From NCBI GenBank assembly GCA_947482115.1, contig CANKII010000003.1, forward strand, positions 186,001 through 250,000: a stretch of DNA of 64,000 bases. Reading direction: 5' to 3'. Shown here piece after piece: positions 45,076 through 55,176 of the stretch. Numbering within the stretch: the stretch's first letter is position 1; every line of letters begins with the position of its first letter. A model generated the notes under the pieces. The model worked only from the letters and a program-made list of their open reading frames with translations, did not search any database and was not told the origin of the DNA. The DNA is from Fibrobacterota bacterium (lineage in GTDB: Bacteria > Fibrobacterota > Fibrobacteria > UBA11236). A program made the position numbers and the translations under genes.

Positions 45076-46445
45076 GTCAGCTGGGAAACACCGGGCTCTT
45101 TTGCGTGAATTTCATCCAGCTTGCGGTAGATGGTGCGCAGGCTGATTCCCAATTCCTCGGCGGTTTTGGCCTTGTCCTCGTGGTTGCGTTTCAACGCGCC
45201 TTGAATCACCCTCAATTCGATTTCCTCCAGCGTCATGCCGCGCGTGACGCTCAAAGGTTCCGACGAATCGGAACCGCCGCTGCCCAATTCCCCGGGAAGA
45301 TCGTCCACCGTGATTTGATGCCCGAGGCACAGGATGACGGCGCGTTCGATGGCGTTTTCCAGTTCACGCACATTGCCCGGCCACGCATAGTGTTCCATGA
45401 GACGCAGCGCATCGGGGCTCACGGAAAGATTGTCGCGCTTGTTTTTCTTGCAATACTTGCCGATGAAAAAGGAAATCAGTCCGGGCAAATCCTCGGGACG
45501 CTGGCGCAACGGCGGGATCAACAGGGGAATGACATTGAGGCGATAGAACAGGTCCTCGCGGAATTGTCCCGCTTCCACCATTTTGCGCAGCTGCTTGTTG
45601 GTGGCGGCAAGAATGCGCACATCCACTTTTTGCGCAGTCCCTCCAACCGGACTCACTTCGCCCTCCTGCAACACGCGCAGAAGCTTGGACTGCACGCCCA
45701 GAGGCAGTTCACCTATTTCATCCAGAAAAATCGTGCCGCCATTCGCCTCCTGGAATTTCCCCTTCTTGTCCTGATAGGCTCCGGTGAAAGCGCCCTTCTT
45801 ATATCCGAACAATTCGGCTTCCATGAGATTCTCGGGAATGGCCGCACAATTCACGGTCAGAAAAGGCTGCGCTGCGCGCGGGGAATGCGACATGATATAG
45901 GTGGCCAGCAATTCCTTCCCAGTCCCCGACTCCCCCAGAATGAGAACGGTCGCCTCGCTGTTGGCCGCCTGAACGGCGCGGCTGAGCAATTCCTTGAAGA
46001 CGCGGTTCTTGCCCGCGTCGATCACCGATCCCTGGCTCTTGCGCAGTTTTTCCTTCAGGAGGAAATTTTCCTCGAGCAGGGAAACCTTTTCAAAGGCGCG
46101 GTTCACCACGGCGGTGATTTCCTGTTTGTTGAAAGGTTTGGGAATGAAATCGTACGCACCCTTCTTCATGGCCGATACGGCCTCGTCAATGGAACCGTGA
46201 CCCGTAATCAGAATGACCTGAATGTGGGGGTTGAATTCCTTGATGCGTTGCAACAGGGTGAGACCGTCCATCCCCGGCATCTTGAGGTCGGTGATGACCA
46301 CCGGCGGGACAGTGGCCTTGATCATCTCCAAACCCTTGACGGGATCGGTACTTGTAAGGAGTTCGTATCCCGCACCGTGAAGCGCACGCGCAAGGGAGTC
46401 CAGAATGCTTTGTTCGTCGTCAATGATGAGCAGATTTTTTTTCAT
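45072..46445 (-). CDS. NtrC-family sigma-54-dependent response regulator
   Basis: 457 residues from the ATG at 46445 (MKKNLLIIDDEQ). It has a receiver with phospho-Asp in VVITDLKMPG, an AAA+ domain with Walker A GESGTGKELL, the sigma-54-contact loop GAFTGAYQ, Walker B GGTIFLDEIGELPL, and a Fis-type HTH (AEELGISLRTIYRKL). It is the only sigma-54 activator in the window and adjoins its likely kinase. Its own upstream region has no clear -24/-12 element on the minus strand. A shared upstream element (46556-46568) lies between it and ppsA. It is the best local candidate for the activator of the sigma-54 promoters described here. Confidence 0.95.
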   Translation of the reverse strand: MKKNLLIIDDEQSILDSLARALHGAGYELLTSTDPVKGLEMIKATVPPVVITDLKMPGMDGLTLLQRIKEFNPHIQVILITGHGSIDEAVSAMKKGAYDFIPKPFNKQEITAVVNRAFEKVSLLEENFLLKEKLRKSQGSVIDAGKNRVFKELLSRAVQAANSEATVLILGESGTGKELLATYIMSHSPRAAQPFLTVNCAAIPENLMEAELFGYKKGAFTGAYQDKKGKFQEANGGTIFLDEIGELPLGVQSKLLRVLQEGEVSPVGGTAQKVDVRILAATNKQLRKMVEAGQFREDLFYRLNVIPLLIPPLRQRPEDLPGLISFFIGKYCKKNKRDNLSVSPDALRLMEHYAWPGNVRELENAIERAVILCLGHQITVDDLPGELGSGGSDSSEPLSVTRGMTLEEIELRVIQGALKRNHEDKAKTAEELGISLRTIYRKLDEIHAKEPGVSQLT

Positions 46446-46555
46446 GTCTTCTTGATTCAGCAAAACTTGGGCCTCTTTTCTTTTCTCGTTTTTGCCTTTT
46501 TTGGCAACATTTTCTCCTATAAAAATACAGGAATATGCCAAAAATTACATCGTTT

Positions 46556-46568
46556 TGACTTTTTGACA
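46556..46568. promoter_or_regulatory. Shared upstream element, ppsA copy
   Basis: TGACT-TTT-TGACA, about 81 bp upstream of the ppsA -24 box and about 117 bp from the regulator's ATG. It is more direct-repeat-like than the others. Confidence 0.35.
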
Positions 46569-46641
46569 AAACAAGGGCATCGAAACCCTAACCTTCCCTA
46601 GAGAAGCTTTGGAACTACAGTATGCCGCCTATGCCTGTTTC

Positions 46642-46657
46642 CGGCACGGCTATTGCG
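46642..46657 (+). promoter_or_regulatory. sigma-54 type -24/-12 promoter of ppsA
   Basis: CGGCACGGCTATTGCG matches GGCACR-N4-TTGC with exact spacing. The predicted start near 46668 gives a 46-nt leader to the chosen ATG. Confidence 0.75.
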
Positions 46658-46713
46658 GCTTAATTTAGTGAGTGAGGCTCATTTTATAATCCATGAAAAA
46701 CCAGGAAGGCCGC

Positions 46714-49095
46714 ATGGCTTACACGATCCATTTCTCGGAAATCGGAATGAAAATGCTCCCCGAAGTGGGTGGCAAAAACGCCTCGCTCGGGGAAATGTTC
46801 AACTGTTTAGGCCGTGATGGTGTTGCGGTTCCCGATGGCTTTGCAGTCAAAGTCAGGGCCTACCACCACTTTCTGGAACAAAATCGTTTGAAGGACCCCC
46901 TGTCCTCTGTGTTGAAGAGTCTGGACTTGTCGGCTTTCACCAATTTGAATGAAGTGGGACATCAAGCCCGTGAATTGATTCGCAATGCCTCCTGGCCCGA
47001 AAATGTGAGACAGGAAATTCTACTAGCGCATGCAAGTTTGTTGAAGCGATGTTCCACCGGAATTACGGTAGCTGTGCGCAGCAGCGCCACTGCCGAGGAT
47101 TTGCCAGGCGCGAGCTTCGCAGGGCAAATGGAAACGTATTTGAACATTGCGGGCGAAGAAGCCTTGCTCGATGCCTGTCACCGTTGTTTTGCATCCCTGT
47201 TCACCGATCGCGCCATCAAATATCGCGTGGACAATGGCTTTGATCACATGCAGGTAGGTGTGTCCGTCGGCGTTCAGCGCATGGTGCGCAGCGATCTCGC
47301 CTCCTCGGGCGTCGGTTTTACTTTGGAGCCGGAGACGGGAAATCCGAATGTCATCGTGCTCACCGGAGCCTTTGGTCTCGGAGAAAACGTGGTGCAGGGG
47401 ACGGTGACACCGGATCAGTTCATCCTATTCAAAGGCGGGCGCACGGGAAAACCCGCCTTGATTAAGGGTGAGTTGGGTGCCAAGGAAAAAACCATGATTT
47501 ACGCGCCCGCAGGATCGGATCCTGGTGTCACAACTTTGAATATTGAAACGGATCCCGGGAAAAGCCGTACCTTTACCTTATCTGAAAAAGAAGTTTTAAA
47601 ACTGGCAAAATGGTGTTTGCGCATTGAAGAACACTATGGCCGACCCATGGACATTGAATGGGCCAAGGATGGAATCACCGGGGAAATTTTCATTGTACAG
47701 GCGCGACCGGAGACTGCACATTCCGGCGAACGGGGAAAGGCTGCGCATCGTACCTATCAACTTCAACAGCGTGGAAAGATCCTGGCCGAGGGTATCGCCG
47801 TGGGCAATGGTATCGCCACAGGGATCGCCCGTCGTTTGAAATCCCCTGTAGAATCCCATTTGCTTCGACAAGGCGAAGTGCTGGTTACCAGCATCACCAA
47901 CCCGGACTGGGATCCAATTATGAAAAAAGCTGCGGCCATCGTGACCGACAAAGGCGGCCGCACCAGTCATGCCTCCATTGTGGCCCGCGAGTTGGGATTG
48001 GTCGCGCTGGTGGGTACGGGAAATGCCACCGAGTCCATACGCAACGGGCAGGAAGTCACAATCTCCTGTGCGGAAGGGGAAACCGGTTATGCCTACGAAG
48101 GCCGACTGCCGTTCACCATTTCTGAAACCGATCCAAAAGATTTGCGCAGGCCGCGCACCAAGGCCATGATCATTCTCGGCGATCCGGATCGCGCCTTCCA
48201 ATCTGCGGAACTCCCCTGTGAAGGCATCGGCCTGATGCGATTGGAATTTGTCATCAACAATGCCATTCGCATTCATCCGGTGGCACTGGCAAAATGGGAT
48301 GAGTTCAAGGACGGGCCTGCAAAGGAGGAAATCCGGAAACTTACTGAAAATTATCCGGACAAGTCTTCTTATTTCGTGGACAAACTGGCCTCTGCGGTGG
48401 CCACTGCTGCTGCGGCTTTTTATCCCCGCGAGGTCATTGTCCGCATGAGTGATTTCAAGTCGAATGAGTATGCCACTTTACTAGGTGGAAGCCAGTTCGA
48501 ACCTCATGAGGAAAATCCCATGCTGGGGTTCCGCGGCGCTTCACGCTATTACCATCCCTTATACCGTGACGGCTTCCGCCTCGAATGCCAGGCCATGCTC
48601 AAGGTTCGCAATGAGATGGGACTGACGAATGTGAAGCTCATGATCCCATTCTGCCGCACGGTGGAGGAAGCCGCGAAGGTGGAAGCGGAAATGGCCGCCA
48701 ATGGTTTGCGTCGCGGAGAAAATGAACTCGAGTTATATGTCATGGTGGAAATTCCCAGCAACGTCTTGCTGATGACGGAATTCGCCAAACATTTCGACGG
48801 ATTTTCCATCGGCTCCAACGATTTGACCCAGCTCACCTTGGGAATCGATCGGGATTCCGCACTGATAAGTCCGCTTTTCAGCGAAAGCAATCCCGCCGTA
48901 AAGGAGCTGATCTCGCGCGCCATTCACACCTCGAAACAGTGCGGACGCAAAATCGGATTGTGCGGACAAGCCCCGAGCGATGATCCGGAGTTTGCAAAAT
49001 TCCTGGTGGAACATGGCATCGACAGCATCTCGTTCAATCCCGACGCCCTTTTCAAGGGAATGGCGAACATGGTGGCGGCGGAAAACGACGCATGA
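46714..49095 (+). CDS. ppsA: Phosphoenolpyruvate synthase
   Basis: Converts pyruvate, ATP and water to PEP, AMP and phosphate. 793 residues: an N-terminal ATP-grasp domain (GGKNASLGEMF, TAEDLPGASFAGQMETYL), the phosphohistidine domain (GGRTSHASIVARELG, with the catalytic His), and a C-terminal TIM barrel ending with the catalytic Cys in GLCGQAPSDDPEFA. I start at the ATG at 46714 because AGGAAGG sits six bases before it. An ATG at 46693 is less well placed. With PFOR it lets the cell interconvert acetyl-CoA, pyruvate and PEP. Overlaps the next gene by 4 bp. Confidence 0.96.
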   Translation: MAYTIHFSEIGMKMLPEVGGKNASLGEMFNCLGRDGVAVPDGFAVKVRAYHHFLEQNRLKDPLSSVLKSLDLSAFTNLNEVGHQARELIRNASWPENVRQEILLAHASLLKRCSTGITVAVRSSATAEDLPGASFAGQMETYLNIAGEEALLDACHRCFASLFTDRAIKYRVDNGFDHMQVGVSVGVQRMVRSDLASSGVGFTLEPETGNPNVIVLTGAFGLGENVVQGTVTPDQFILFKGGRTGKPALIKGELGAKEKTMIYAPAGSDPGVTTLNIETDPGKSRTFTLSEKEVLKLAKWCLRIEEHYGRPMDIEWAKDGITGEIFIVQARPETAHSGERGKAAHRTYQLQQRGKILAEGIAVGNGIATGIARRLKSPVESHLLRQGEVLVTSITNPDWDPIMKKAAAIVTDKGGRTSHASIVARELGLVALVGTGNATESIRNGQEVTISCAEGETGYAYEGRLPFTISETDPKDLRRPRTKAMIILGDPDRAFQSAELPCEGIGLMRLEFVINNAIRIHPVALAKWDEFKDGPAKEEIRKLTENYPDKSSYFVDKLASAVATAAAAFYPREVIVRMSDFKSNEYATLLGGSQFEPHEENPMLGFRGASRYYHPLYRDGFRLECQAMLKVRNEMGLTNVKLMIPFCRTVEEAAKVEAEMAANGLRRGENELELYVMVEIPSNVLLMTEFAKHFDGFSIGSNDLTQLTLGIDRDSALISPLFSESNPAVKELISRAIHTSKQCGRKIGLCGQAPSDDPEFAKFLVEHGIDSISFNPDALFKGMANMVAAENDA

Positions 49096-51206
49096 ATTTG
49101 GAACCGCTGCTTCAGCCCCGATCCATTGCAGTGATCGGCGCCTCAGAGAAAGAGAACAGCGTCGGCAGGGCGCTGTTCTCCAATATTCTCAATGGCGGTT
49201 TTACGGGACACGCTTATCCGGTGAACACCAAAGCGACAACCATTCTTGGAGTCAAGGCTTATCCGGCATTGAAGGATATTGAAGAGCCGGTGGATTTGGC
49301 GATCATCGCCGTCCCCGCTGTGGCCGTGCCGACTGTGTTGGAGGATTGCGGAAAGAAGGGGATTCACCAAGCCGTAATTATTTCGGCAGGCTACAGGGAA
49401 AGCGGTCCTGAAGGGAAAATCCGGGAGAACATCCTGATCCAACTGGCTGACAAGCACAAAATTTCCTTGATCGGTCCCAATTGTCTCGGCTTGATCAACA
49501 CCCATGCCGGAGTCCGTTTGAATGCGACCTTTGCAAAACGAATTCCCAAACCGGGCAACATCTCCTTTCTTTCACAAAGTGGAGCATTGGGAGTTTACGC
49601 CCTGGAGTTCGCGTCTGCAAACGATATCGGAATGGCCCGCTTTGTTTCGCTGGGAAACAAGGCCGTTCTCAATGAGAATCACATTCTGGAAAATTTCGGA
49701 AGCGATCCGGATACAAAAGTGATCCTCGCCTATCTGGAAGATCTGAAAGCACCCGGCATCTTTTTGGAACGGGCGGCAAACATTGCATCACAACCCGATC
49801 CCAAACCCATCGTGCTAATCAAAGCGGGAACAAGCCGCAGCGGACAACGTGCAGCAGTTTCACACACCGGCGCACTCGCGGAAAAAACAGAATTCCTCGG
49901 CGACCTCTGCGAACAATATGGCGTTCTCCGGGTATCCACTTTGGAAGAAATGTTCGACATCGCGTTATGCCTCGCTCATCAACCCCTTCCTTCCGGTCCA
50001 AGACTGGCGATTCTCACCAATGCGGGCGGCCCGTCCATTCTTGCCGCTGATGAAGCAGAAAAACTCGGACTTATCCTTCCAGAACTTTCCGCAACATTGC
50101 GTGAAAAACTTGCCGCACTTCTCCCTCCCTCCGCTGGGTTAAAAAATCCGGTTGATGTTTTGGGGGACGCCGATCCCGAACGGTATGGCAAAGCGCTGAA
50201 AGCATTGCTCGATTCGGGAGAAGTGGATTCGATCATTACAATATGCACTCCGCAAATGATGACTCGCATGGAAGACATTGCGCAAGTATTGGCAGATCAT
50301 TCCCCGCAAGCGCAAAAGAAAGGAATTCCGCTACTGGCCGCTTTCGCCCATTTCGGAACAAATTCCACTGTCGAAAACATTTTTAAGGATGCGGGAATTC
50401 CCGATTATGGTTTCGCCGAAAATGCCGTGCGCGCACTCTCCGCAGCCGCACATCATGCGCTATGGCGATTACGATCCCGTGAAACAGCATTGACTTCAGA
50501 CCTGAATCGTGAAGCGGTTCGGGAAATTTTGAATAAAGCCCAGGAAACAAAAAAACACGCGTTGAATGAAACCGAATGTCAGGCGGTTTTGAAAGCCTTT
50601 GGACTTCCCGTGGTGAACAGCATAATCATTCATGCCCGCGAGGATCTCGCTCAAACAGCCTCAATGAAATTTCCGATGGTATTGAAGATCCTATCCCCCG
50701 ACATACTCCACAAATTCGATGCCGGAGGAGTGATTTCCGGAATCCGCAACATGGAAGACTTGGAAGCGTCCTATGATCGGCTTCTGATGGACGTGCATAA
50801 AGCCAAACCGGATGCACGGATTGAGGGTGTGTTGATTCAAGAAATGGTGACTGATGGTTTGGAAGCCATCATGGGAGCCATCCGCGATCCTCATTTTGGC
50901 CCTTTAATTCTTTTCGGCTTGGGCGGGACTTATGTCGAGGCGATTCACGATGTCAAATTCCGGAGAGCGCCTTTGAAACCCGTTGACGCGGAAGAAATGA
51001 TTCAAGGCCTCCGCGCTTCGGCATTGTTGGGACCGTTTCGTAATCGTCCTGCGCGGGATATTGCAGCATTGAAGGATTGCCTGCTGGGATTGTCCCAACT
51101 CATGATCGATTTCCCGGAAATAGCCGAGATCGATCTGAACCCCGTATTCGCATTGGAGCACGGCGCAAAAATCGCCGATGTTCGAATTCTTTTGGAGGCC
51201 GCATGA
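49092..51206 (+). CDS. ADP-forming acetyl-/acyl-CoA synthetase, alpha-beta fusion
   Basis: 704 residues. CoA-binding domain (PRSIAVIGASEKENSVGRAL), ligase domains with the catalytic phosphohistidine His258 in AAVSHTGAL, and a C-terminal ATP-grasp beta domain (LNETECQAVLKAFGLPVV, LHKFDAGGVISGI, AEIDLNPV). It conserves energy by turning acyl-CoA, ADP and phosphate into acid, CoA and ATP. Downstream of PFOR this would make ATP from acetyl-CoA. It is coupled to ppsA (ATGA) and to the ABC gene after it. Confidence 0.94.
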   Translation: MNLEPLLQPRSIAVIGASEKENSVGRALFSNILNGGFTGHAYPVNTKATTILGVKAYPALKDIEEPVDLAIIAVPAVAVPTVLEDCGKKGIHQAVIISAGYRESGPEGKIRENILIQLADKHKISLIGPNCLGLINTHAGVRLNATFAKRIPKPGNISFLSQSGALGVYALEFASANDIGMARFVSLGNKAVLNENHILENFGSDPDTKVILAYLEDLKAPGIFLERAANIASQPDPKPIVLIKAGTSRSGQRAAVSHTGALAEKTEFLGDLCEQYGVLRVSTLEEMFDIALCLAHQPLPSGPRLAILTNAGGPSILAADEAEKLGLILPELSATLREKLAALLPPSAGLKNPVDVLGDADPERYGKALKALLDSGEVDSIITICTPQMMTRMEDIAQVLADHSPQAQKKGIPLLAAFAHFGTNSTVENIFKDAGIPDYGFAENAVRALSAAAHHALWRLRSRETALTSDLNREAVREILNKAQETKKHALNETECQAVLKAFGLPVVNSIIIHAREDLAQTASMKFPMVLKILSPDILHKFDAGGVISGIRNMEDLEASYDRLLMDVHKAKPDARIEGVLIQEMVTDGLEAIMGAIRDPHFGPLILFGLGGTYVEAIHDVKFRRAPLKPVDAEEMIQGLRASALLGPFRNRPARDIAALKDCLLGLSQLMIDFPEIAEIDLNPVFALEHGAKIADVRILLEAA

Positions 51207-51880
51207 ACATCATTGAAATACACGGGTTAACCAAGGATTACGCCTTGGGAGAAACGACTGTGCATGCCTTGCGCGGCATTGACTTGACCATTGCCAAAGG
51301 CGATCTCGTCTGTATCATGGGCCCTTCCGGTTGTGGCAAAACCACCTTGCTCAATGTCATTGGAGGAATTGATTCCGCCACAACGGGAAGCGTGAGAATT
51401 GGAGGCCAGGAACTGACCACCTTGCCGGATCGTGAAATTACGGATCTTCGACTTCACCGCCTCGGCTTCATCTTTCAAACCTTCAATCTCATTCCTGTTT
51501 TAACGGCCACAGAGAACGTGGAATTCCCGCTGCTGCTCCAAAAGGAGCATTCCAAAAGTGAAATTCGGGCACGGGCGGAAAAACTGCTCGAAGAAGTGGG
51601 ATTGTCGGAATACCGGCACCATCGCCCTTCGGAACTTTCCGGCGGCCAACGGCAACGGATCGCCATCGCCCGCGCATTGGTCACCAATCCCGACATTGTC
51701 TTGGCGGATGAACCCACAGCCAATCTCGACTCGGTCACCGGCGCGTCCATTCTGGAAATCATGCAGACGATGAACCAGCGACAACAAACCACTTTTTTGT
51801 TTTCCACCCATGACAAAAATGTTCTGAAGTACGCCAGAACCGTCGTTCACATCAAGGACGGACTCATTGACGGGGAATAA
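51203..51880 (+). CDS. ABC transporter ATPase, LolD/MacB type
   Basis: 225 residues: Walker A MGPSGCGKTTLLNVIGG, Q-loop GFIFQTFNLIP, signature LSGGQRQRIAIARAL and Walker B IVLADEPTANLDS, all typical of LolD/MacB/FtsE-type ATPases. It starts at ATG 51203, overlapping the stop of the acyl-CoA synthetase gene. This ties an envelope transport system to the central metabolism operon. It works with the two FtsX-type permeases that follow. Confidence 0.93.
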   Translation: MNIIEIHGLTKDYALGETTVHALRGIDLTIAKGDLVCIMGPSGCGKTTLLNVIGGIDSATTGSVRIGGQELTTLPDREITDLRLHRLGFIFQTFNLIPVLTATENVEFPLLLQKEHSKSEIRARAEKLLEEVGLSEYRHHRPSELSGGQRQRIAIARALVTNPDIVLADEPTANLDSVTGASILEIMQTMNQRQQTTFLFSTHDKNVLKYARTVVHIKDGLIDGE

Positions 51881-51883
51881 AGC

Positions 51884-53410
51884 GTGGGCCTGATTTTCAA
51901 AATCGCGTGGCGCAATTTGTGGCGCCACAAAAACCACAGCCTGGTCATCGGCACCATCCTTTGTCTGGGGGCCTTGATCATGACCGTGGGCAACGGCGTG
52001 GTGGAAGGCATGGATCGGGGTTTGCAAAAAACCATCGTACACGGGTTCACAGGCGATCTCGTATTGGTTTCGGAAAAATACGAGAGCGACAATGTCTTTC
52101 TGGAGATGATGGGAAAGACCGTTCCTCCCATTGACAATTTCAAGGCCATTCGCGCATCCCTTGAAAAAAGCTCCCTGGTGGATCAAATCCTGCCCATGGG
52201 AAAAAACATGGCCATGGTGTTGAATGAAGACGGCGGCATGCCCACCTTCCTTTATTTACTCGGCGTGGATTTCGAGAGATACCACCGGATGTTTCCGGAT
52301 AACGTAAACGTCATCGAAGGGCGGTTTCCAAAACCCGGCAGGCCATGGTTGATGCTACCGACCGGAGCACGCAAGGAAATCAACGACATGACCAATGTCT
52401 GGTTCATTCCCGAAGACGCGTCCCTGGACACATCCCATCTGGAAGCCGAAGCGAAAAAACATCCCGGCGATCTCAGCGTCAAATCCAATCTGGTGTTGAT
52501 GGGTTTCAATGAGGACAACAGTTCCACCGACATTCGTTTGAATGTGGCCGGGGTGTTCAAATACAGGGCGTTGAACACCATCTTCCATCCCTTCGCGCTG
52601 ATGGACATCGAATCCTACCGCCAGACTTTGGGTTATTTCATGGCTTCTGAAAAAAAGCCGGGGAATGTTTCCGCCAGGGACAGCGCCTTGTTTGCGGAAG
52701 ACGGGAATCTGGACAATCTTTTTTCGGGCGACTCGCTGATCGTGGGAAATAAACCGGCATCCGAGGCCAAGGTCGATTGGATCCCGAAGGAGGCCTCACA
52801 ACGCTCAAACATCGACATGGATGACGGCGCCTACAATCTCGTCCTTGTTTTATTGCATTCCGGAGTCAATGCGGAAAAGACAAAGGGTGCGCTCAACAAA
52901 ATTTTTCGCGATGAAAACCTCGGCATTCGCGCCGTGGACTGGAAACAGGCTTTGGGGCCGGTGGGAAGCATGACCACTTTGATTAAAAGCGCCCTGTTCA
53001 TCTTCGTCAGCATTTTGTTTCTCGTCGCCGTCATCATTATCGTCAATACCTTGAGCATGGCGGCCCTTGAGCGAACCCCGGAGATCGGAATGATGCGGGC
53101 CATCGGCGCGCGCAAGGGATTCATCGGCCTGATGTTCCTCGCCGAAACGGCGGCGCTCTCGCTGGCCTTCGGAGGATTGGGCATCGTTCTTGGCGCTGTT
53201 GTCGTGGAACTTCTCTCCCTGCTGAAGCTTGCCTCGGAAAATGACATGCTGCAACTGTTTTTCGGAGGCGACACCTTTCGCCCCGTGCTGACGACCGGGG
53301 ACATCGGCCTCGCCTTTTTGCAACTGGGCTTTGTCACGGCGGCCGCAGTCATCTATCCGCTCATTCTGGCGCGCAGCATAACCCCGCTGGACGCGGTTTA
53401 CAAGGAATGA
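51884..53410 (+). CDS. FtsX/MacB-type ABC permease, first subunit
   Basis: 508 residues with the four-helix FtsX topology: an N-terminal helix (HSLVIGTILCLGALIMTVGNG), a large periplasmic domain of about 290 residues, then three C-terminal helices (SALFIFVSILFLVAVIIIVN, AALSLAFGGLGIVLGAVVVE, DIGLAFLQLGFVTAAAVIYP). ALERTPEIGMMRAIGARKGF is the conserved cytoplasmic motif of MacB/LolC-like permeases. It starts at GTG 51884, 3 bp after the ATPase gene. Pairs with the next gene in a mechanotransmission transporter. Confidence 0.9.
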   Translation: MGLIFKIAWRNLWRHKNHSLVIGTILCLGALIMTVGNGVVEGMDRGLQKTIVHGFTGDLVLVSEKYESDNVFLEMMGKTVPPIDNFKAIRASLEKSSLVDQILPMGKNMAMVLNEDGGMPTFLYLLGVDFERYHRMFPDNVNVIEGRFPKPGRPWLMLPTGARKEINDMTNVWFIPEDASLDTSHLEAEAKKHPGDLSVKSNLVLMGFNEDNSSTDIRLNVAGVFKYRALNTIFHPFALMDIESYRQTLGYFMASEKKPGNVSARDSALFAEDGNLDNLFSGDSLIVGNKPASEAKVDWIPKEASQRSNIDMDDGAYNLVLVLLHSGVNAEKTKGALNKIFRDENLGIRAVDWKQALGPVGSMTTLIKSALFIFVSILFLVAVIIIVNTLSMAALERTPEIGMMRAIGARKGFIGLMFLAETAALSLAFGGLGIVLGAVVVELLSLLKLASENDMLQLFFGGDTFRPVLTTGDIGLAFLQLGFVTAAAVIYPLILARSITPLDAVYKE

Positions 53411-55176
53411 CGGCCATGGGCATTCTGCTTCGCATCAGTCTTCGCAATCTTCTGCGCCAGAAACGGCGCAACCTCTTGCTGGGCGCGGCCATTGCCATCG
53501 GAATGGCCATTCTGGTGATGGCCAACGCCTTTTCCCACGGCATATCCGACGTGCTGTTCAACCGCATTTTGAAATACGTCTCCGGAAACATCAGTGTGAG
53601 TTTCACGCAAAACGGGAACCGGATGAACCAATTGTTTCGCGATGGAGATCGCATGAAAGAACTCATTCGAAAAACCGTTCCGGAAATATCCTCCGTGAAC
53701 GAGGCCATTGGAATCTTCTCTCGAGTCATTGGAAACGCCCGCACCGACAATGCCATTTTGGTGGGTATGGATTTGAAGTCGGAAACGGATCCCAAACGGC
53801 TGGCGGACTTGAAGGAAAACTTTCGTTTGATCGAGGGCAGCTACGACAATCTCGCGCGAAAGGATTTGGAGAATCCCGTCCTGCTCTCCGATGAAAAGGC
53901 GAAGAGCCTGAACACGCATATGCTCGATGTGTTGCGGGTGCGCTTTCAGGATGTGAATGGGCAAAACCAGGCGGCGCGTGTGACCGTGGCGGGCATCTTC
54001 AAACCGGCCAATGTCTTCATGAACACGCCCGTGTTTCTGGACATCGGAAATTTGAAACAGCTTGCCGGATATGGTCCGAACGATATCGGCCAGTTGTACA
54101 TCATGATCCCGAACCCCAAGAAGAACGCCATCCCCGGCGCCAACGCCTTGCATGTCGCACTCAAACCCCCGCTGGCTTCAGCCTTTGGTCATCTGGAATT
54201 CAAGGGGCGTTCCGCCACGGCCACGGCTTTGGGGTTTCGAGTGGATTCTGCGTCACTCGCTGGATTGATGAAGCTTCTTCCCGGATTTTTCGCCGATTAT
54301 CGATTGATGTCGAATGATGTTCTCGTGGGAAAGGCGCTAGCGGATTCACTGGGACTTCATGCCGGGGATCGATGTTCGCTTTCTTACCCCCCCAAGTCGG
54401 GCGGAGAAAACGTCACGGCAACGTTTACAGTGACCAAAGTTCTCCCTGCTTCTACAAATTTCCCGCCCAATGTGATTTGGGTGAACGACAGGGCTTTTTA
54501 CACCTTCTACTACGATCATTGGCCATCGCCACCGCAAAGTGAAAACGGCGCCTTCCTCCCGGACTCCACCTCTTCCCTGCATCCGTTTCTGTGCCGGGAA
54601 TGGATCCTGATGAACCGCTCCCACACGACGGAGGAAATGCAGCGCGATCTGAAGCTGCTGCCCCAGTTGAAATCCCATGCGGTTGCCGTGGGCGTTCCCA
54701 CCATGTACGAAAGTGCCAGCATGATCATCAATCTGGAATATGCCCTGAACCTCATCACCTTGGGCGCGGTGCTCATCCTGTTTTTCATCATTCAGGTGGG
54801 CGTGGTCAACACCTTGCGCATGACCATCCGCGAACGCACGCGGGAAATCGGCACCATGCGGGCCATGGGCATGCAAAAGAACCATGTCCGAAACATGTTC
54901 CTGCTGGAATCCTTTTTCCTGACTTTGTTCTCCTGCTTCGTTGGAATCCTTCTGGCTTTCGCGGGCATGTGGCTGCTTTCCAAAATCCAGATTCATTCCG
55001 AGGGCAACCACTGGGACATGCTGCTGGTCAACGGACATTTGCATTTCAAACCCAGCGTGCTGGGAACGGCATTGTTCATGCCCTTGATTCTCGCCATCGC
55101 AGCCATCACGGCCTGGTTTCCCTCGCGTACGGCGGCCAACCTTCCACCTTCAGAAGCATTGGGGCATTTCGGATGA
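53407..55176 (+). CDS. FtsX/MacB-type ABC permease, second subunit
   Basis: 589 residues with the same topology as its neighbour: an N-terminal helix (LLLGAAIAIGMAILVMANAF), a periplasmic domain of about 380 residues, and three C-terminal helices, with the conserved IRERTREIGTMRAMGMQKNHV loop. Two different permeases with one ATPase parallels LolCDE. Start ATG 53407 overlaps the previous stop. A second ATG at 53416 is possible. Coupled to the LolA-like gene by a 4-bp overlap. Confidence 0.9.
   Translation: MTAMGILLRISLRNLLRQKRRNLLLGAAIAIGMAILVMANAFSHGISDVLFNRILKYVSGNISVSFTQNGNRMNQLFRDGDRMKELIRKTVPEISSVNEAIGIFSRVIGNARTDNAILVGMDLKSETDPKRLADLKENFRLIEGSYDNLARKDLENPVLLSDEKAKSLNTHMLDVLRVRFQDVNGQNQAARVTVAGIFKPANVFMNTPVFLDIGNLKQLAGYGPNDIGQLYIMIPNPKKNAIPGANALHVALKPPLASAFGHLEFKGRSATATALGFRVDSASLAGLMKLLPGFFADYRLMSNDVLVGKALADSLGLHAGDRCSLSYPPKSGGENVTATFTVTKVLPASTNFPPNVIWVNDRAFYTFYYDHWPSPPQSENGAFLPDSTSSLHPFLCREWILMNRSHTTEEMQRDLKLLPQLKSHAVAVGVPTMYESASMIINLEYALNLITLGAVLILFFIIQVGVVNTLRMTIRERTREIGTMRAMGMQKNHVRNMFLLESFFLTLFSCFVGILLAFAGMWLLSKIQIHSEGNHWDMLLVNGHLHFKPSVLGTALFMPLILAIAAITAWFPSRTAANLPPSEALGHFG

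Noticed and set aside
45003-46601. Open frame of 532 codons on the plus strand opposite the sigma-54 regulator
   Set aside because: A shadow of the conserved NtrC-family gene. It has no recognisable domain.
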